DNA of 53,032 bases. It comes from Streptococcus mitis SK564. GTDB lineage: Bacteria > Bacillota > Bacilli > Lactobacillales > Streptococcaceae. Position 1 is the first letter of the stretch. Every line of letters starts with the position of its first letter. The translations under genes were made by a program, and so were the position numbers. Location: positions 1 to 53,032 of the forward strand of contig NZ_AEDU01000033.1 in assembly GCF_000148525.1 (NCBI RefSeq), given 5' to 3'. The notes beneath the pieces were generated by a model. It saw only the letters and a list, made by a program, of their open reading frames with translations. It made no database searches and was not told the DNA's origin. Below are positions 36,692 through 45,764 of this stretch, piece by piece.

Positions 36692-37924
36692 ATGGCACTA
36701 ACTACACTCACAAAAGAAGAGTTTCGTACTTATTCTGATCAGGTTTCTTCTCGTTCCTTTATGCAATCTGTCCAGATGGGGGACTTGTTAGAAAAAAGAG
36801 GGGCTCGAATTGTTTACCTTGCTTTGAAACAAGAAGGAGAGATTCAAGTTGCAGCTCTGGTTTATAGCTTGCCCATGCTGGGTGGGCTGCATATGGAGCT
36901 CAATTCGGGTCCGATTTATACCCAACAAGATGCTCTTCCAGTTTTTTATGCGGAGTTAAAAGAATATGCTAAGCAAAATGGTGTATTAGAGTTGCTTGTA
37001 AAACCTTATGAAACGTATCAAACTTTTGATAGTGAAGGTAATCCAATAGATGCTGAGAAAAAAAGTATCATTCAAGGTTTAACTGATTTAGGTTATCAAT
37101 TTGATGGATTGACAACGGGTTATCCAGGTGGAGAACCAGATTGGTTATACTATAAAGATTTGACTGATTTAACCGAAAAGAATTTACTTAAAAATTTTAG
37201 TAAAAAGGGGAAGCCTTTGGTGAAAAAGGCTGAAACGTTTGGCATTCGGTTGAAAAAGTTAAAACGTGAAGAACTATCGATTTTTAAGAATATAACAAAA
37301 GAAACCTCTGAACGTAGAGAATATAGTGATAAAAGTTTAGAATATTATGAGCACTTCTATGATTCATTTGGAGAACAAGCGGAGTTTCTTATAGCAAGCT
37401 TAAATTTTTCGGAGTATATGAGCAAATTGCAAGGTGAACAAAGTAAACTAGAAGAAATCTTGGACAAGTTGCGACTTGATTTGAGTAAAAATCCTCATTC
37501 TGAGAAAAAACAAAATCAACTGAGAGAATATTCTAGTCAATTTGAAACTTTTGAAGTTCGAAAAGCAGAAGCGAGAGACTTGATTGAGAAATATGGAGAA
37601 GAAGATATTGTTTTAGCCGGGAGTTTATTTGTTTATATGCCTCAGGAAACGACTTACCTCTTTAGTGGTTCCTACACTGAATTTAATAAGTTTTATGCCC
37701 CTGCACTACTTCAAAAATATGTTATGTTGGAAAGCATAAAACGTGGAATACCTAAATACAACTTCCTAGGCATTCAAGGGATTTTTGATGGTAGTGATGG
37801 TGTTTTGCGTTTTAAACAAAATTTTAATGGCTATATTGTACGTAAAGCAGGAACTTTCCGTTATCATCCATCGCCTTTAAAATACAAAGCTATTCAGTTA
37901 TTCAAAAAAATATTAGGACGTTAA
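36692..37924 (+). CDS. murN: Fem-type peptidoglycan branching aminoacyltransferase (second)
   Basis: This 410-residue MurN-like protein is related to the gene before it: it has a two-domain GNAT fold, a coiled-coil arm (about 245-310) and a conserved C-terminal IPKYNFLGIQGIFDGSDGVL, then RFKQNFNGYIVRK. It adds the second alanine of the dipeptide bridge. No ribosome site is strong (AGTAAGT), so translation is probably coupled to murM. Confidence 0.9.
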   Translation: MALTTLTKEEFRTYSDQVSSRSFMQSVQMGDLLEKRGARIVYLALKQEGEIQVAALVYSLPMLGGLHMELNSGPIYTQQDALPVFYAELKEYAKQNGVLELLVKPYETYQTFDSEGNPIDAEKKSIIQGLTDLGYQFDGLTTGYPGGEPDWLYYKDLTDLTEKNLLKNFSKKGKPLVKKAETFGIRLKKLKREELSIFKNITKETSERREYSDKSLEYYEHFYDSFGEQAEFLIASLNFSEYMSKLQGEQSKLEEILDKLRLDLSKNPHSEKKQNQLREYSSQFETFEVRKAEARDLIEKYGEEDIVLAGSLFVYMPQETTYLFSGSYTEFNKFYAPALLQKYVMLESIKRGIPKYNFLGIQGIFDGSDGVLRFKQNFNGYIVRKAGTFRYHPSPLKYKAIQLFKKILGR

Positions 37925-38002
37925 GGTGAAAAAGCCAGTATTTAGCTTTCTTTCAGCTTGTTTTAGTAAAATAAAGTTTATTTGCTAGAAAGGTGGAGAG
38001 AC

Positions 38003-38704
38003 ATGCGTTGGCTTTTTCGTTTGATAGGGGCTTTCTTTTCTTTTGTTTGGCGTTTGTTTTGGCGCCTAGTCTGGATAGTTGTACTCTTATGTGCTCTTGC
38101 TTTTGGTTTTCTCTGGTATCTGAACGGGGATTTTCAAGGAGCGCTAAAGCAAGCAGAGCGGTCGGTAAAAATTGGTCAACAAAGTATCGACCAATGGGAA
38201 AGAACAGGGCAACTGCCTAAGTTGAACCAGACTGATAGCCACCAGCATTCTGAAGGAAGGTGGTCACAGGCTTCTGCTCGTATTTACTTGGATCCCCAGA
38301 TGGATTCACGCTTTCAAGAGGCTTATTTAGAAGCAATCCAGAATTGGAATCAAACTGGTGCTTTTCATTTTGAAATCGTGACTGAGTCCAGCAAGGCAGA
38401 TATCTTGGCTACGGAGATGAATGACGGAGGTACTCCTGTGGCAGGAGAGGCAGAAAGTCAGACCAACCTCTTAACAGGGCAATTCTTGTCTGTCACGGTA
38501 CGGTTGAATCACTATTATCTATCCGATCCAAATTATGGTTATTCTTATGAGCGCATTGTCCATACGGCAGAACATGAGTTGGGGCATGCGATTGGCTTGG
38601 ACCATACAGATGAGAAGTCTGTAATGCAACCAGCAGGTTCCTTTTATGGTGTCCAGAAAGAGGATGTTGCAAACCTCCGAAAATTATATGAGACCAATGA
38701 GTAG
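38003..38704 (+). CDS. Membrane-anchored zinc metalloprotease (matrixin-like)
   Basis: This 233-residue protein has an N-terminal membrane anchor (about 3-35, rich in W/F/L/V). A linker follows, then a catalytic domain with the zinc site H191-E-L-G-H195-A-I-G-L-D-H201 and a Met-turn SVMQP, the metzincin hallmark. The active domain would lie outside the membrane. Substrate is unknown. ATG 38003 follows AAAGGTGGAG; TTG 37982 is rejected. Confidence 0.87.
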   Translation: MRWLFRLIGAFFSFVWRLFWRLVWIVVLLCALAFGFLWYLNGDFQGALKQAERSVKIGQQSIDQWERTGQLPKLNQTDSHQHSEGRWSQASARIYLDPQMDSRFQEAYLEAIQNWNQTGAFHFEIVTESSKADILATEMNDGGTPVAGEAESQTNLLTGQFLSVTVRLNHYYLSDPNYGYSYERIVHTAEHELGHAIGLDHTDEKSVMQPAGSFYGVQKEDVANLRKLYETNE

Positions 38705-38729
38705 GGGACTATCTTTCCCTACTTTTTTT
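38700..38729 (+). terminator. Terminator of the metalloprotease gene
   Basis: A perfect 7-bp stem (38700-38706 with 38717-38723) and a T7 run. The end of the T run abuts the uvrC -10 element. Confidence 0.88.
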
Positions 38730-38737
38730 GCTATAAT
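38729..38737 (+). promoter_or_regulatory. Extended -10 promoter of uvrC
   Basis: TGC plus TATAAT (38732-38737). The expected start of transcription is at or next to the A of the uvrC start codon (38744), so the mRNA may be leaderless. Confidence 0.65.
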
Positions 38738-38743
38738 GGAACT

Positions 38744-40591
38744 ATGAATAACTTGATTAAATCAAAACTAGAGCTCCTGCCTACCAGCCCTGGTTGCTAC
38801 ATTCACAAGGATAAAAACGGTACGATTATCTATGTAGGAAAGGCTAAAAATCTACGTAACCGCGTGAGGTCTTATTTCCGTGGGAGTCACGATACAAAAA
38901 CAGAGGCCTTGGTGTCTGAAATTGTGGATTTTGAATTTATTGTTACGGAGTCCAATATTGAGGCACTTCTCCTAGAAATTAATCTGATCAAGGAAAATAA
39001 GCCTAAATACAATATCATGCTCAAGGATGATAAGTCTTATCCTTTCATCAAGATTACCAATGAACGCTATCCTCGTTTGATTATCACCCGTCAGGTCAAA
39101 AAGGACGAAGGTCTCTACTTTGGACCTTATCCAGATGTGGGGGCAGCCAATGAAATCAAGCGACTTTTGGATCGAATTTTCCCTTTTCGTAAGTGTACCA
39201 ATCCTCCTTCTAAGGTCTGTTTTTACTACCATATCGGTCAATGTATGGCCCATACTATCTGTAAGAAGGATGAGGCCTATTTCAAGTCTATGGCTCAGGA
39301 GGTCTCTGAGTTTCTGAAAGGGCAGGATGACAAAATCATTGATGATCTTAAGGGAAAAATGGCAGTGGCAGCCCAGACTATGGAATTTGAACGTGCAGCG
39401 GAATACCGTGACCTGATTCAGGCCATTGGAACGCTTCGAACCAAGCAACGGGTTATGGCTAAGGATCTCCAAAATCGGGATGTCTTTGGCTACTATGTGG
39501 ATAAGGGCTGGATGTGTGTTCAGGTTTTCTTTGTCCGTCAGGGAAAACTCATTGAGCGCGATGTCAATCTTTTCCCCTATTACAATGATCCAGACGAAGA
39601 TTTCTTGACCTATGTGGGACAGTTCTATCAAGAAAAATCTCACCTGGTTCCCAATGAGGTACTGATTCCGCAGGATATTGACGAAGAAGCTGTCAAGGCT
39701 TTGGTAGACACCAAGATTCTTAAGCCTCAACGTGGAGAGAAAAAGCAACTGGTCAATTTGGCTATAAAGAATGCTCGAGTCAGTCTAGAGCAGAAATTTA
39801 ATCTGCTAGAGAAATCTGTCGAAAAGACCCAAGGGGCTATTGAAAATCTGGGACGCTTGCTCCAAATCCCGACACCAGTTCGCATCGAATCCTTTGATAA
39901 CTCCAATATCATGGGGACCAGTCCTGTTTCAGCCATGGTTGTCTTTGTCAACGGAAAACCTAGTAAGAAGGATTACCGTAAGTATAAAATCAAAACCGTA
40001 GTCGGGCCAGACGACTATGCCAGTATGAGAGAAGTCATTCGCAGGCGCTATGGTCGAGTACAGCGTGACAGTTTGACTCCTCCAGATTTGATTGTCATTG
40101 ATGGAGGACAAGGTCAGGTCAATATCGCCAAGCAAGTCATCCAAGAGGAACTGGGCTTGGATATACCCATTGCAGGTCTGCAAAAAAATGATAAGCACCA
40201 AACACATGAATTGCTCTTCGGTGATCCACTTGAGGTGGTAGAGTTGTCTCGCAATTCTCAGGAATTTTTCCTCCTTCAGCGCATCCAAGATGAGGTACAC
40301 CGCTTTGCTATCACTTTCCATCGCCAACTGCGCTCCAAAAATTCCTTTTCATCACAACTGGATGGAATTGAAGGTCTGGGACCTAAACGCAAGCAGAATC
40401 TCATGAAGCATTTTAAGTCTTTGACCAAAATCAAGGAAGCCAGTGTGGATGAGATTGTCGAAGTTGGAGTACCTAGAGCGGTCGCAGAAGCAGTGCAGAG
40501 GAAGTTGAACCCGCAGGAAACAGAAACCTTGCCTCAAGTGGCGGAAGAAAAAGTAGATTACCAAACGGAAGAAAACCACAATGAACCATAA
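38744..40591 (+). CDS. uvrC: Excinuclease ABC subunit C
   Basis: This 615-residue nucleotide-excision repair nuclease cuts on both sides of a lesion held by UvrB. The GIY-YIG domain ([20 protein letters not shown]) is followed by the UvrB-binding UVR segment ([15 protein letters not shown]), an RNase H-like second nuclease ([20 protein letters not shown], then VIDGGQGQV) and terminal helix-hairpin-helices ([19 protein letters not shown]). There is no ribosome site before the ATG, and the -10 element lies only 6 bases away. Confidence 0.97.
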   Translation: MNNLIKSKLELLPTSPGCYIHKDKNGTIIYVGKAKNLRNRVRSYFRGSHDTKTEALVSEIVDFEFIVTESNIEALLLEINLIKENKPKYNIMLKDDKSYPFIKITNERYPRLIITRQVKKDEGLYFGPYPDVGAANEIKRLLDRIFPFRKCTNPPSKVCFYYHIGQCMAHTICKKDEAYFKSMAQEVSEFLKGQDDKIIDDLKGKMAVAAQTMEFERAAEYRDLIQAIGTLRTKQRVMAKDLQNRDVFGYYVDKGWMCVQVFFVRQGKLIERDVNLFPYYNDPDEDFLTYVGQFYQEKSHLVPNEVLIPQDIDEEAVKALVDTKILKPQRGEKKQLVNLAIKNARVSLEQKFNLLEKSVEKTQGAIENLGRLLQIPTPVRIESFDNSNIMGTSPVSAMVVFVNGKPSKKDYRKYKIKTVVGPDDYASMREVIRRRYGRVQRDSLTPPDLIVIDGGQGQVNIAKQVIQEELGLDIPIAGLQKNDKHQTHELLFGDPLEVVELSRNSQEFFLLQRIQDEVHRFAITFHRQLRSKNSFSSQLDGIEGLGPKRKQNLMKHFKSLTKIKEASVDEIVEVGVPRAVAEAVQRKLNPQETETLPQVAEEKVDYQTEENHNEP

Positions 40592-41414
40592 AATCGCAAT
40601 TTTATCAGATATTCATGGCAATGCGACAGCGCTAGAAGCAGTGATTGCAGATGCTAAAAATCAAGGAGTCAGTGAATACTGGCTTCTGGGAGATATTTTT
40701 CTTCCTGGTCCAGGCGCAAATGACTTGGTCGCCCTGCTAAAGGCCCTTCCTATCACAGCTAGTGTTCGAGGCAATTGGGATGATTGTGTCCTTGAGGCTT
40801 TAGATGGGCAATATGGCTTAGAAGACCCACAGGAAGTCCAGCTCATGCGAATGACCCAGTTTTTGATGGAGCGAATGAATCCTGCAACGATTGTCTGGCT
40901 ACGAAGCTTGCCTTTGCTGGAAAAGAAAGAAGTTGAAGGATTGCGCTTTTCTATCTCTCATAATTTGCCAAATAAGAACTATGGTGGTGACTTGCTAGTT
41001 GAGAATGATACAGAGAAATTTGACCAACTCCTAGATGATGAAGTTGACGTGGCAGTCTATGGTCATGTCCACAAGCAGTTGCTTCGTTATGGCAGTCAAG
41101 GGCAACAAATCATCAATCCAGGGTCGATTGGCATGCCCTATTTTAACTGGGAGGCGTTAAAAAATCACCGTGCCCAGTATGTCGTGATAGAGGTTGAAGA
41201 TGGGGAATTGGTAAATATCCTATTTCGTAAAGTCGCTTATGATTACGAGGCTGAGTTAGAATTGGCCAAGTCCAAGGGCCTGCCTTTTATTGAAATGTAT
41301 GAAGAGCTACGTCGTGAAGATAACTATCAGGGGCACAATCTGGAACTCTTAGCAAGCTTAATAGAAAAGCATGGGTATGTAGAAGATGTGAAGAATTTTT
41401 TTGATTTTTTGTAA
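40581..41414 (+). CDS. Calcineurin-like metallophosphoesterase
   Basis: This 277-residue protein has the di-metal phosphoesterase motifs: D-x-H in [10 protein letters not shown] in [13 protein letters not shown] in VRGNWDD, and G-H-x-H in VYGHVHKQ. The family includes nucleotide and 2',3'-cyclic phosphodiesterases; the substrate is unknown. It overlaps uvrC by 11 bases, so it is probably coupled. Confidence 0.88.
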   Translation: MNHKIAILSDIHGNATALEAVIADAKNQGVSEYWLLGDIFLPGPGANDLVALLKALPITASVRGNWDDCVLEALDGQYGLEDPQEVQLMRMTQFLMERMNPATIVWLRSLPLLEKKEVEGLRFSISHNLPNKNYGGDLLVENDTEKFDQLLDDEVDVAVYGHVHKQLLRYGSQGQQIINPGSIGMPYFNWEALKNHRAQYVVIEVEDGELVNILFRKVAYDYEAELELAKSKGLPFIEMYEELRREDNYQGHNLELLASLIEKHGYVEDVKNFFDFL

Positions 41415-41445
41415 AAGTTTCCTAAAATAACCAATGCAAACTAAA

Positions 41446-41474
41446 AACGATTGGCTCGTCCAATCGTTTTTAAT
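41446..41474 (+). terminator. Terminator after the phosphoesterase gene
   Basis: A perfect 12-bp stem (AAAAACGATTGG...CCAATCGTTTTT) around a CTCGT loop. It has As and Ts on either side and could stop transcription in both directions. Confidence 0.88.
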
Positions 41475-41480
41475 ATATCT

Positions 41481-41596
41481 TATACTCAATGAAAATCAAA
41501 GAGCAAACTAGGAAGCTAGACGTAGGTTGCTCAAAGCACAGCTTTGAGGTTGCAGATAAAGCTGACGTGGTTTGAAGAGATTTTCGAAGAGTATTA
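41481..41596 (+). repeat. BOX element (A-C type)
   Basis: It begins ATACTCAATGAAAATCAAAG and ends GATTTTCGAAGAGTATTA, the ends of a pneumococcal-type BOX repeat without a boxB module. Its right end overlaps the stop codon of the minus-strand lipoprotein gene (41594-41596). Confidence 0.85.
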
Positions 41597-42394
41597 TTGT
41601 AATTGAGATTGATCTGGAAGATAAGAGCCACCTAGATAGGTATTGCTGAGTTTTTCAAGGGTTCCATCTTGATAGAGTTCTTTGAGTGCTTTATCAAATT
41701 TCTCTTTAAACTCTTTTTGGTCACTTGAGAAAACGATATAGTTGCTGGGGTTATCGGCAGAAGGTAAATCAACGACTGAGAGGTCTAAGCCACGGTCCTT
41801 GATAATCTTTTGAACGGATACCTTGTCAAAAACTAGGAAATCAAACTCTCCGTTAGCAAGGTCTAGGATTCGTTTGCCGATATCTTCACCAGAAAAATCT
41901 ATAGTAGCAGGATTATCAGTGTGTTTCTGATTCCAGTTATTGATGAATTGAGCGTTTGAAGTTCCGGTATCCTCTTGAGTTGTTTTGCCAGCGATTTGGT
42001 CAAGAGAAGTCAAAGGATTTTTCTTGTTGCTGACAAGGACGAGGGGATTATTCGAAATTGGAAGTGAGTAAAGGTATTTTTCAGCACGCTCTTTTGTGTA
42101 ACTCAAGTTATTAGCTGCTGCTTGATAGTGACCAGAATCAAGTCCTGGGAAGATACTCTCCCAGGCGGTTCTTTGAAATTGAATCTCGTAGTCGCTGAGT
42201 TTTTCATCTACTGCTTTTAGAACTTCAATATCGAAGCCTGTCAGATTGCCTTTATCTTCGTAGTCAAATGGTGGCACATCGCCAGCTGTAGCAACGACGA
42301 TTGTCTTTTGAGAGCTGGTTTCTTTAGGTGTAGATTGATTTCCACAGGCAACTAAAAATGGGAAGATGAGTAGTAAAAGGCTAAATTTTTTCAT
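41594..42394 (-). CDS. Amino-acid ABC substrate-binding lipoprotein
   Basis: This 266-residue family 3 binding protein has a lipobox FLVAC with Cys17, so it is anchored by lipid. The mature part has VATAGDVPPFDYEDKGNLTGFD and a DFLVFDKVSVQ lobe. Amino-acid specificity (perhaps cystine or a polar amino acid) is unknown; no permease or ATPase adjoins it, so it must work with genes elsewhere or with the importer at 27340-30261. GGAGAC precedes the ATG. Confidence 0.9.
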   Translation of the reverse strand: MKKFSLLLLIFPFLVACGNQSTPKETSSQKTIVVATAGDVPPFDYEDKGNLTGFDIEVLKAVDEKLSDYEIQFQRTAWESIFPGLDSGHYQAAANNLSYTKERAEKYLYSLPISNNPLVLVSNKKNPLTSLDQIAGKTTQEDTGTSNAQFINNWNQKHTDNPATIDFSGEDIGKRILDLANGEFDFLVFDKVSVQKIIKDRGLDLSVVDLPSADNPSNYIVFSSDQKEFKEKFDKALKELYQDGTLEKLSNTYLGGSYLPDQSQLQ

Positions 42395-42523
42395 AATGTC
42401 TCCATTTAAATGTAAAGTACTTGCTAGTTTATCAGAAACTTTCTTGATGAACCAATATATATTTTTTATGACTGTAATAAAAAATCTTAATCATGAAAAA
42501 TCTCTGCAAGCTCTTTCAAATTA

Positions 42524-42532
42524 TGGTAGAAT
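42524..42532 (+). promoter_or_regulatory. Extended -10 promoter of the nitroreductase gene
   Basis: TGG plus TAGAAT (42527-42532), with a weak CTGCAA -35 at 42504-42509 and a 17-base spacer. Confidence 0.5.
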
Positions 42533-42564
42533 GGAAGCAGTAGAATTAGAAAAGGAAATCGATT

Positions 42565-43170
42565 ATGAAATTTCTTGAATTAAATAAAAAACGTCATGCG
42601 ACTAAGCATTTCACTGATAAGCCAGTGGATCCAAAAGATGTGCGTACGGCTATCGAAATTGCAACCTTGGCACCAAGTGCCCACAACAGCCAGCCATGGA
42701 AATTTGTAGTGGTGCGTGAGAAAAATGCCGAACTAGCAAAATTGGCTTACGGTTCAAACTTTGAACAGGTATCATCAGCGCCTGTAACTATTGCCTTGTT
42801 TACAGACACAGATTTGGCTAAACGTGCTCGTAAGATTGCCCGAGTTGGTGGTGCTAATAACTTTTCTGAAGAGCAACTTCAATATTTTATGAAGAATTTG
42901 CCTGCTGAATTTGCCCGTTACAATGAACAACAAGTCAGCGACTATCTAGCCCTCAATGCAGGTTTGGTTGCTATGAACTTGGTTCTCGCTCTTACAGACC
43001 AAGGAATCGGATCAAATCTTATTCTTGGTTTTGACAAATCAAAAGTCAATGAAGTTTTGGATATCGAAGACCGCTTCCGCCCAGAACTTTTGATTACAGT
43101 GGGATACACAGACGAAAAATTGGAACCAAGTTACCGCTTGCCAGTAGATGAAATCATCGAGAAAAGATAG
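42565..43170 (+). CDS. Nitroreductase-family flavoprotein
   Basis: This 201-residue FMN oxidoreductase has the N-terminal KKRHATKHFTDKPVDPKDV, ATLAPSAHNSQPWKFVVV, and a late GIGSNLILGF and ITVGYTDEK. Such enzymes reduce nitroaromatics or flavin-linked substrates with NAD(P)H. The native substrate is unknown. pepV follows 13 bases later. Confidence 0.92.
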   Translation: MKFLELNKKRHATKHFTDKPVDPKDVRTAIEIATLAPSAHNSQPWKFVVVREKNAELAKLAYGSNFEQVSSAPVTIALFTDTDLAKRARKIARVGGANNFSEEQLQYFMKNLPAEFARYNEQQVSDYLALNAGLVAMNLVLALTDQGIGSNLILGFDKSKVNEVLDIEDRFRPELLITVGYTDEKLEPSYRLPVDEIIEKR

Positions 43171-43183
43171 AAAGAAGAAAAAA

Positions 43184-44584
43184 ATGACAGCAATTGATTT
43201 TACAGCAGAAGTAGAAAAACGCAAAGAAGACCTCTTGGCTGACTTGTTTAGCCTTTTAGAAATCAACTCAGAACGAGATGACAGCAAGGTTGATGCTGAG
43301 CATCCATTTGGACCTGGTCCAGTAAAAGCCTTGGAAAAATTCCTTGAAATCGCAGACCGTGATGGCTACCCAACTAAAAATGTTGACAACTATGCAGGAC
43401 ATTTTGAGTTTGGTGATGGAGAAGAAGTTCTCGGAATCTTTGCCCACATGGACGTGGTACCAGCTGGTAGCGGTTGGGACACAGACCCTTACACACCGAC
43501 TATCAAAGACGGTCGCCTTTATGCGCGTGGGGCGTCGGACGACAAGGGTCCTACAACAGCTTGTTACTATGGCTTGAAAATCATCAAAGAATTGGGCCTT
43601 CCAACTTCTAAAAAAGTTCGCTTCATCGTCGGAACAGACGAAGAATCAGGCTGGGCAGATATGGACTACTACTTCGAGCACGTAGGACTTGCGAAACCAG
43701 ACTTCGGTTTCTCTCCAGACGCTGAATTCCCTATCATCAATGGTGAAAAAGGAAATATCACGGAATATCTCCACTTTGCAGGTGAAAATGCAGGTGTTGC
43801 CCGTCTTCACAGCTTCACAGGTGGTTTGCGTGAAAACATGGTACCAGAATCAGCAACAGCAGTTGTTTCAGGTGACTTAGCTGACTTGCAAGCTAAACTA
43901 GATGCTTTTGTTGCAGAACACAAACTTAGAGGAGAACTCCAAGAAGAAGCTGGCCAATACAAGGTGACGATTATTGGTAAATCAGCCCACGGTGCTATGC
44001 CTGCTTCAGGTGTCAATGGTGCGACTTACCTAGCCCTCTTCCTTAGCCAGTTTGACTTTGCTGGTCCAGCTAAAGACTACCTTGACATCGCTGGTAAAAT
44101 TCTCTTGAACGACCATGAGGGTGAAAGTCTCAAGATTGCCCATGTGGACGAAAAGATGGGCGCCCTTTCTATGAATGCCGGTGTCTTCCGCTTTGACGAA
44201 ACAAGCGCTGACAATACCATTGCCCTCAACATCCGCTATCCAAAAGGAACAAGTCCTGAGCAAATCAAGTCAATTCTTGAAAACTTGCCAGTTGCTTCTG
44301 TTAGCCTTTCTGAACACGGTCACACGCCTCACTATGTACCAATGGAAGATCCACTTGTTCAAACCTTGTTGAATGTTTATGAAAAACAAACTGGTCTACA
44401 AGGTCATGAACAAGTTATTGGTGGTGGAACCTTTGGTCGCTTGCTTGAACGTGGGGTTGCCTACGGTGCTATGTTCCCAGACTCAATTGACACCATGCAC
44501 CAAGCTAATGAATTTATCGCCTTGGACGATCTTTTCCGAGCAGCAGCAATCTATGCCGAAGCTATTTATGAATTGATCAAATAA
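43184..44584 (+). CDS. pepV: Dipeptidase PepV
   Basis: This 466-residue M20 metallopeptidase releases amino acids from dipeptides in the cytoplasm. Zinc-site motifs are GIFAHMDVVPAG and ARGASDDKGP; FIVGTDEESGWADMDYYF holds the general base. The ATG at 43184 begins the M-TAIDFTAEVE sequence usual for the family, and a longer reading frame from 43148 lies inside the preceding gene. Confidence 0.95.
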   Translation: MTAIDFTAEVEKRKEDLLADLFSLLEINSERDDSKVDAEHPFGPGPVKALEKFLEIADRDGYPTKNVDNYAGHFEFGDGEEVLGIFAHMDVVPAGSGWDTDPYTPTIKDGRLYARGASDDKGPTTACYYGLKIIKELGLPTSKKVRFIVGTDEESGWADMDYYFEHVGLAKPDFGFSPDAEFPIINGEKGNITEYLHFAGENAGVARLHSFTGGLRENMVPESATAVVSGDLADLQAKLDAFVAEHKLRGELQEEAGQYKVTIIGKSAHGAMPASGVNGATYLALFLSQFDFAGPAKDYLDIAGKILLNDHEGESLKIAHVDEKMGALSMNAGVFRFDETSADNTIALNIRYPKGTSPEQIKSILENLPVASVSLSEHGHTPHYVPMEDPLVQTLLNVYEKQTGLQGHEQVIGGGTFGRLLERGVAYGAMFPDSIDTMHQANEFIALDDLFRAAAIYAEAIYELIK

Positions 44585-44590
44585 AACGAT

Positions 44591-44624
44591 AGAAGTCTGA
44601 GATTGTATGCTTAGACTTCTTTTT
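44591..44624 (+). terminator. Terminator of pepV
   Basis: An 11-bp stem with one G.T pair (44591-44601 with 44610-44620) followed by Ts. The T tract lies directly before the next ribosome site. Confidence 0.85.
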
Positions 44625-44637
44625 GGAGGAAAAGTAG

Positions 44638-45228
44638 ATGTCCCAAATCGAAAGAATCAAGCAGGCTATCATGGCGGATCCGCAGAATGCCACCTATACA
44701 GAGCGTGGCATCGAGCCTCTCTTTGCAGCACCAAAGACTGCTCGCATCAATATCATCGGTCAAGCGCCTGGTCTTAAAACCCAAAAAGCAGGCCTTTACT
44801 GGAAGGACAAAAGTGGTGACCGCCTGAGAAACTGGCTAGGTGTGGATGAAGATACCTTTTACGATTCAGGATATTTTGCTGTTTTGCCTATGGATTTCTA
44901 CTTTCCTGGGCATGGCAAGTCAGGTGACCTGCCACCTCGAGCTGGCTTTGCCGAAAAATGGCATCCGCAGCTCTTGCAAGAATTACCAGATATTCAATTG
45001 ACCCTCTTGATTGGGCAATATGCCCAGACCTACTATTTAAAGGAGAAAATCAGTGGCAAGGTAACAGAACGGGTAAAACATTATCAGAATTACTTGCCAA
45101 CCTATTTTCCTTTAGTTCATCCCTCGCCTAGAAATCAAATCTGGATGGCCAAAAATCCTTGGTTTGAGGCAGAAGTGGTGCCAGATTTGAAAAAAAGAAT
45201 TAAAACTATTTTAGGAGAAAAAGAATGA
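44638..45228 (+). CDS. Uracil-DNA glycosylase superfamily protein
   Basis: This 196-residue protein has the UDG fold motifs IIGQAPGLKTQKAGLYWKD (motif A region) and LVHPSPRNQIW (motif C). It differs from classical Ung, where the water-activating residue sits in GQDPYH. DNA repair or a divergent base-excision role is inferred. GGAGGAAAAG is the ribosome site. It overlaps the rhodanese gene by 4 bases. Confidence 0.85.
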   Translation: MSQIERIKQAIMADPQNATYTERGIEPLFAAPKTARINIIGQAPGLKTQKAGLYWKDKSGDRLRNWLGVDEDTFYDSGYFAVLPMDFYFPGHGKSGDLPPRAGFAEKWHPQLLQELPDIQLTLLIGQYAQTYYLKEKISGKVTERVKHYQNYLPTYFPLVHPSPRNQIWMAKNPWFEAEVVPDLKKRIKTILGEKE

Positions 45229-45512
45229 AAGAAATAACCTTTGACGCATTTTGCCAGCTTTACCAAAACGACCAACTTTCTCTAGTAGATGTGAGAGAAG
45301 TGGATGAGTTTGAAGCTCTTCATTTAGAAGGTGCTCAGAATCTTCCTCTGAGTCAATTAGCTGATACATATGATCAATTGGACAAGGATCAGTTACATTA
45401 TGTTATTTGTAAATCTGGAATGAGATCGGCGCGTGCTTGCCAATTCTTATCAGAACAAGGTTATGAGGTTATCAATGTACAAGGTGGCATGATGGCCTTT
45501 GAAGAACTTTAA
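45225..45512 (+). CDS. Rhodanese-like sulfurtransferase
   Basis: This 95-residue single rhodanese domain has the active-site loop CKSGMRS with the persulfide cysteine and a LVDVREVDEFEALHLEGAQNLP signature. The acceptor is unknown. It ends at a stop codon (TAA, 45510-45512) whose last base is also the first base of a BOX element. Confidence 0.9.
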   Translation: MKEITFDAFCQLYQNDQLSLVDVREVDEFEALHLEGAQNLPLSQLADTYDQLDKDQLHYVICKSGMRSARACQFLSEQGYEVINVQGGMMAFEEL

Positions 45513-45592
45513 TACTCAATGAAAATCAAAGAGCAAACTAGGAAGCTAGCCGCAGGCTGTACTTGAGTACGGCAAGGTGAAGCTGACAGTAT
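45512..45592 (+). repeat. Truncated BOX element
   Basis: It starts ATACTCAATGAAAATCAAAG and contains the boxC-like fragment GGCAAGGTGAAGCTGAC, but breaks off before the usual terminal inverted repeat. Directly downstream (45605-45660) is a weak terminator-like hairpin with T runs. Confidence 0.75.
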
Positions 45593-45721
45593 AAACATTA
45601 GAATTTTCTCCTACTTGGCGTGGGCTGGGTAGGGGATTTTATTTTTAGACAATTCTCATTTTTAAGAATCTTGAAAACATTCAATATTTACTTCGTGAAG
45701 CTTTTTTCATACTCCTATTCA

Positions 45722-45730
45722 TGATATACT
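45722..45730 (+). promoter_or_regulatory. Extended -10 promoter of brnQ
   Basis: TGA plus TATACT (45725-45730), 35 bases before the start codon. Confidence 0.55.
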
Positions 45731-45764
45731 AGGTCAGTATTTTATAAATATGAAGGAGATTTTC

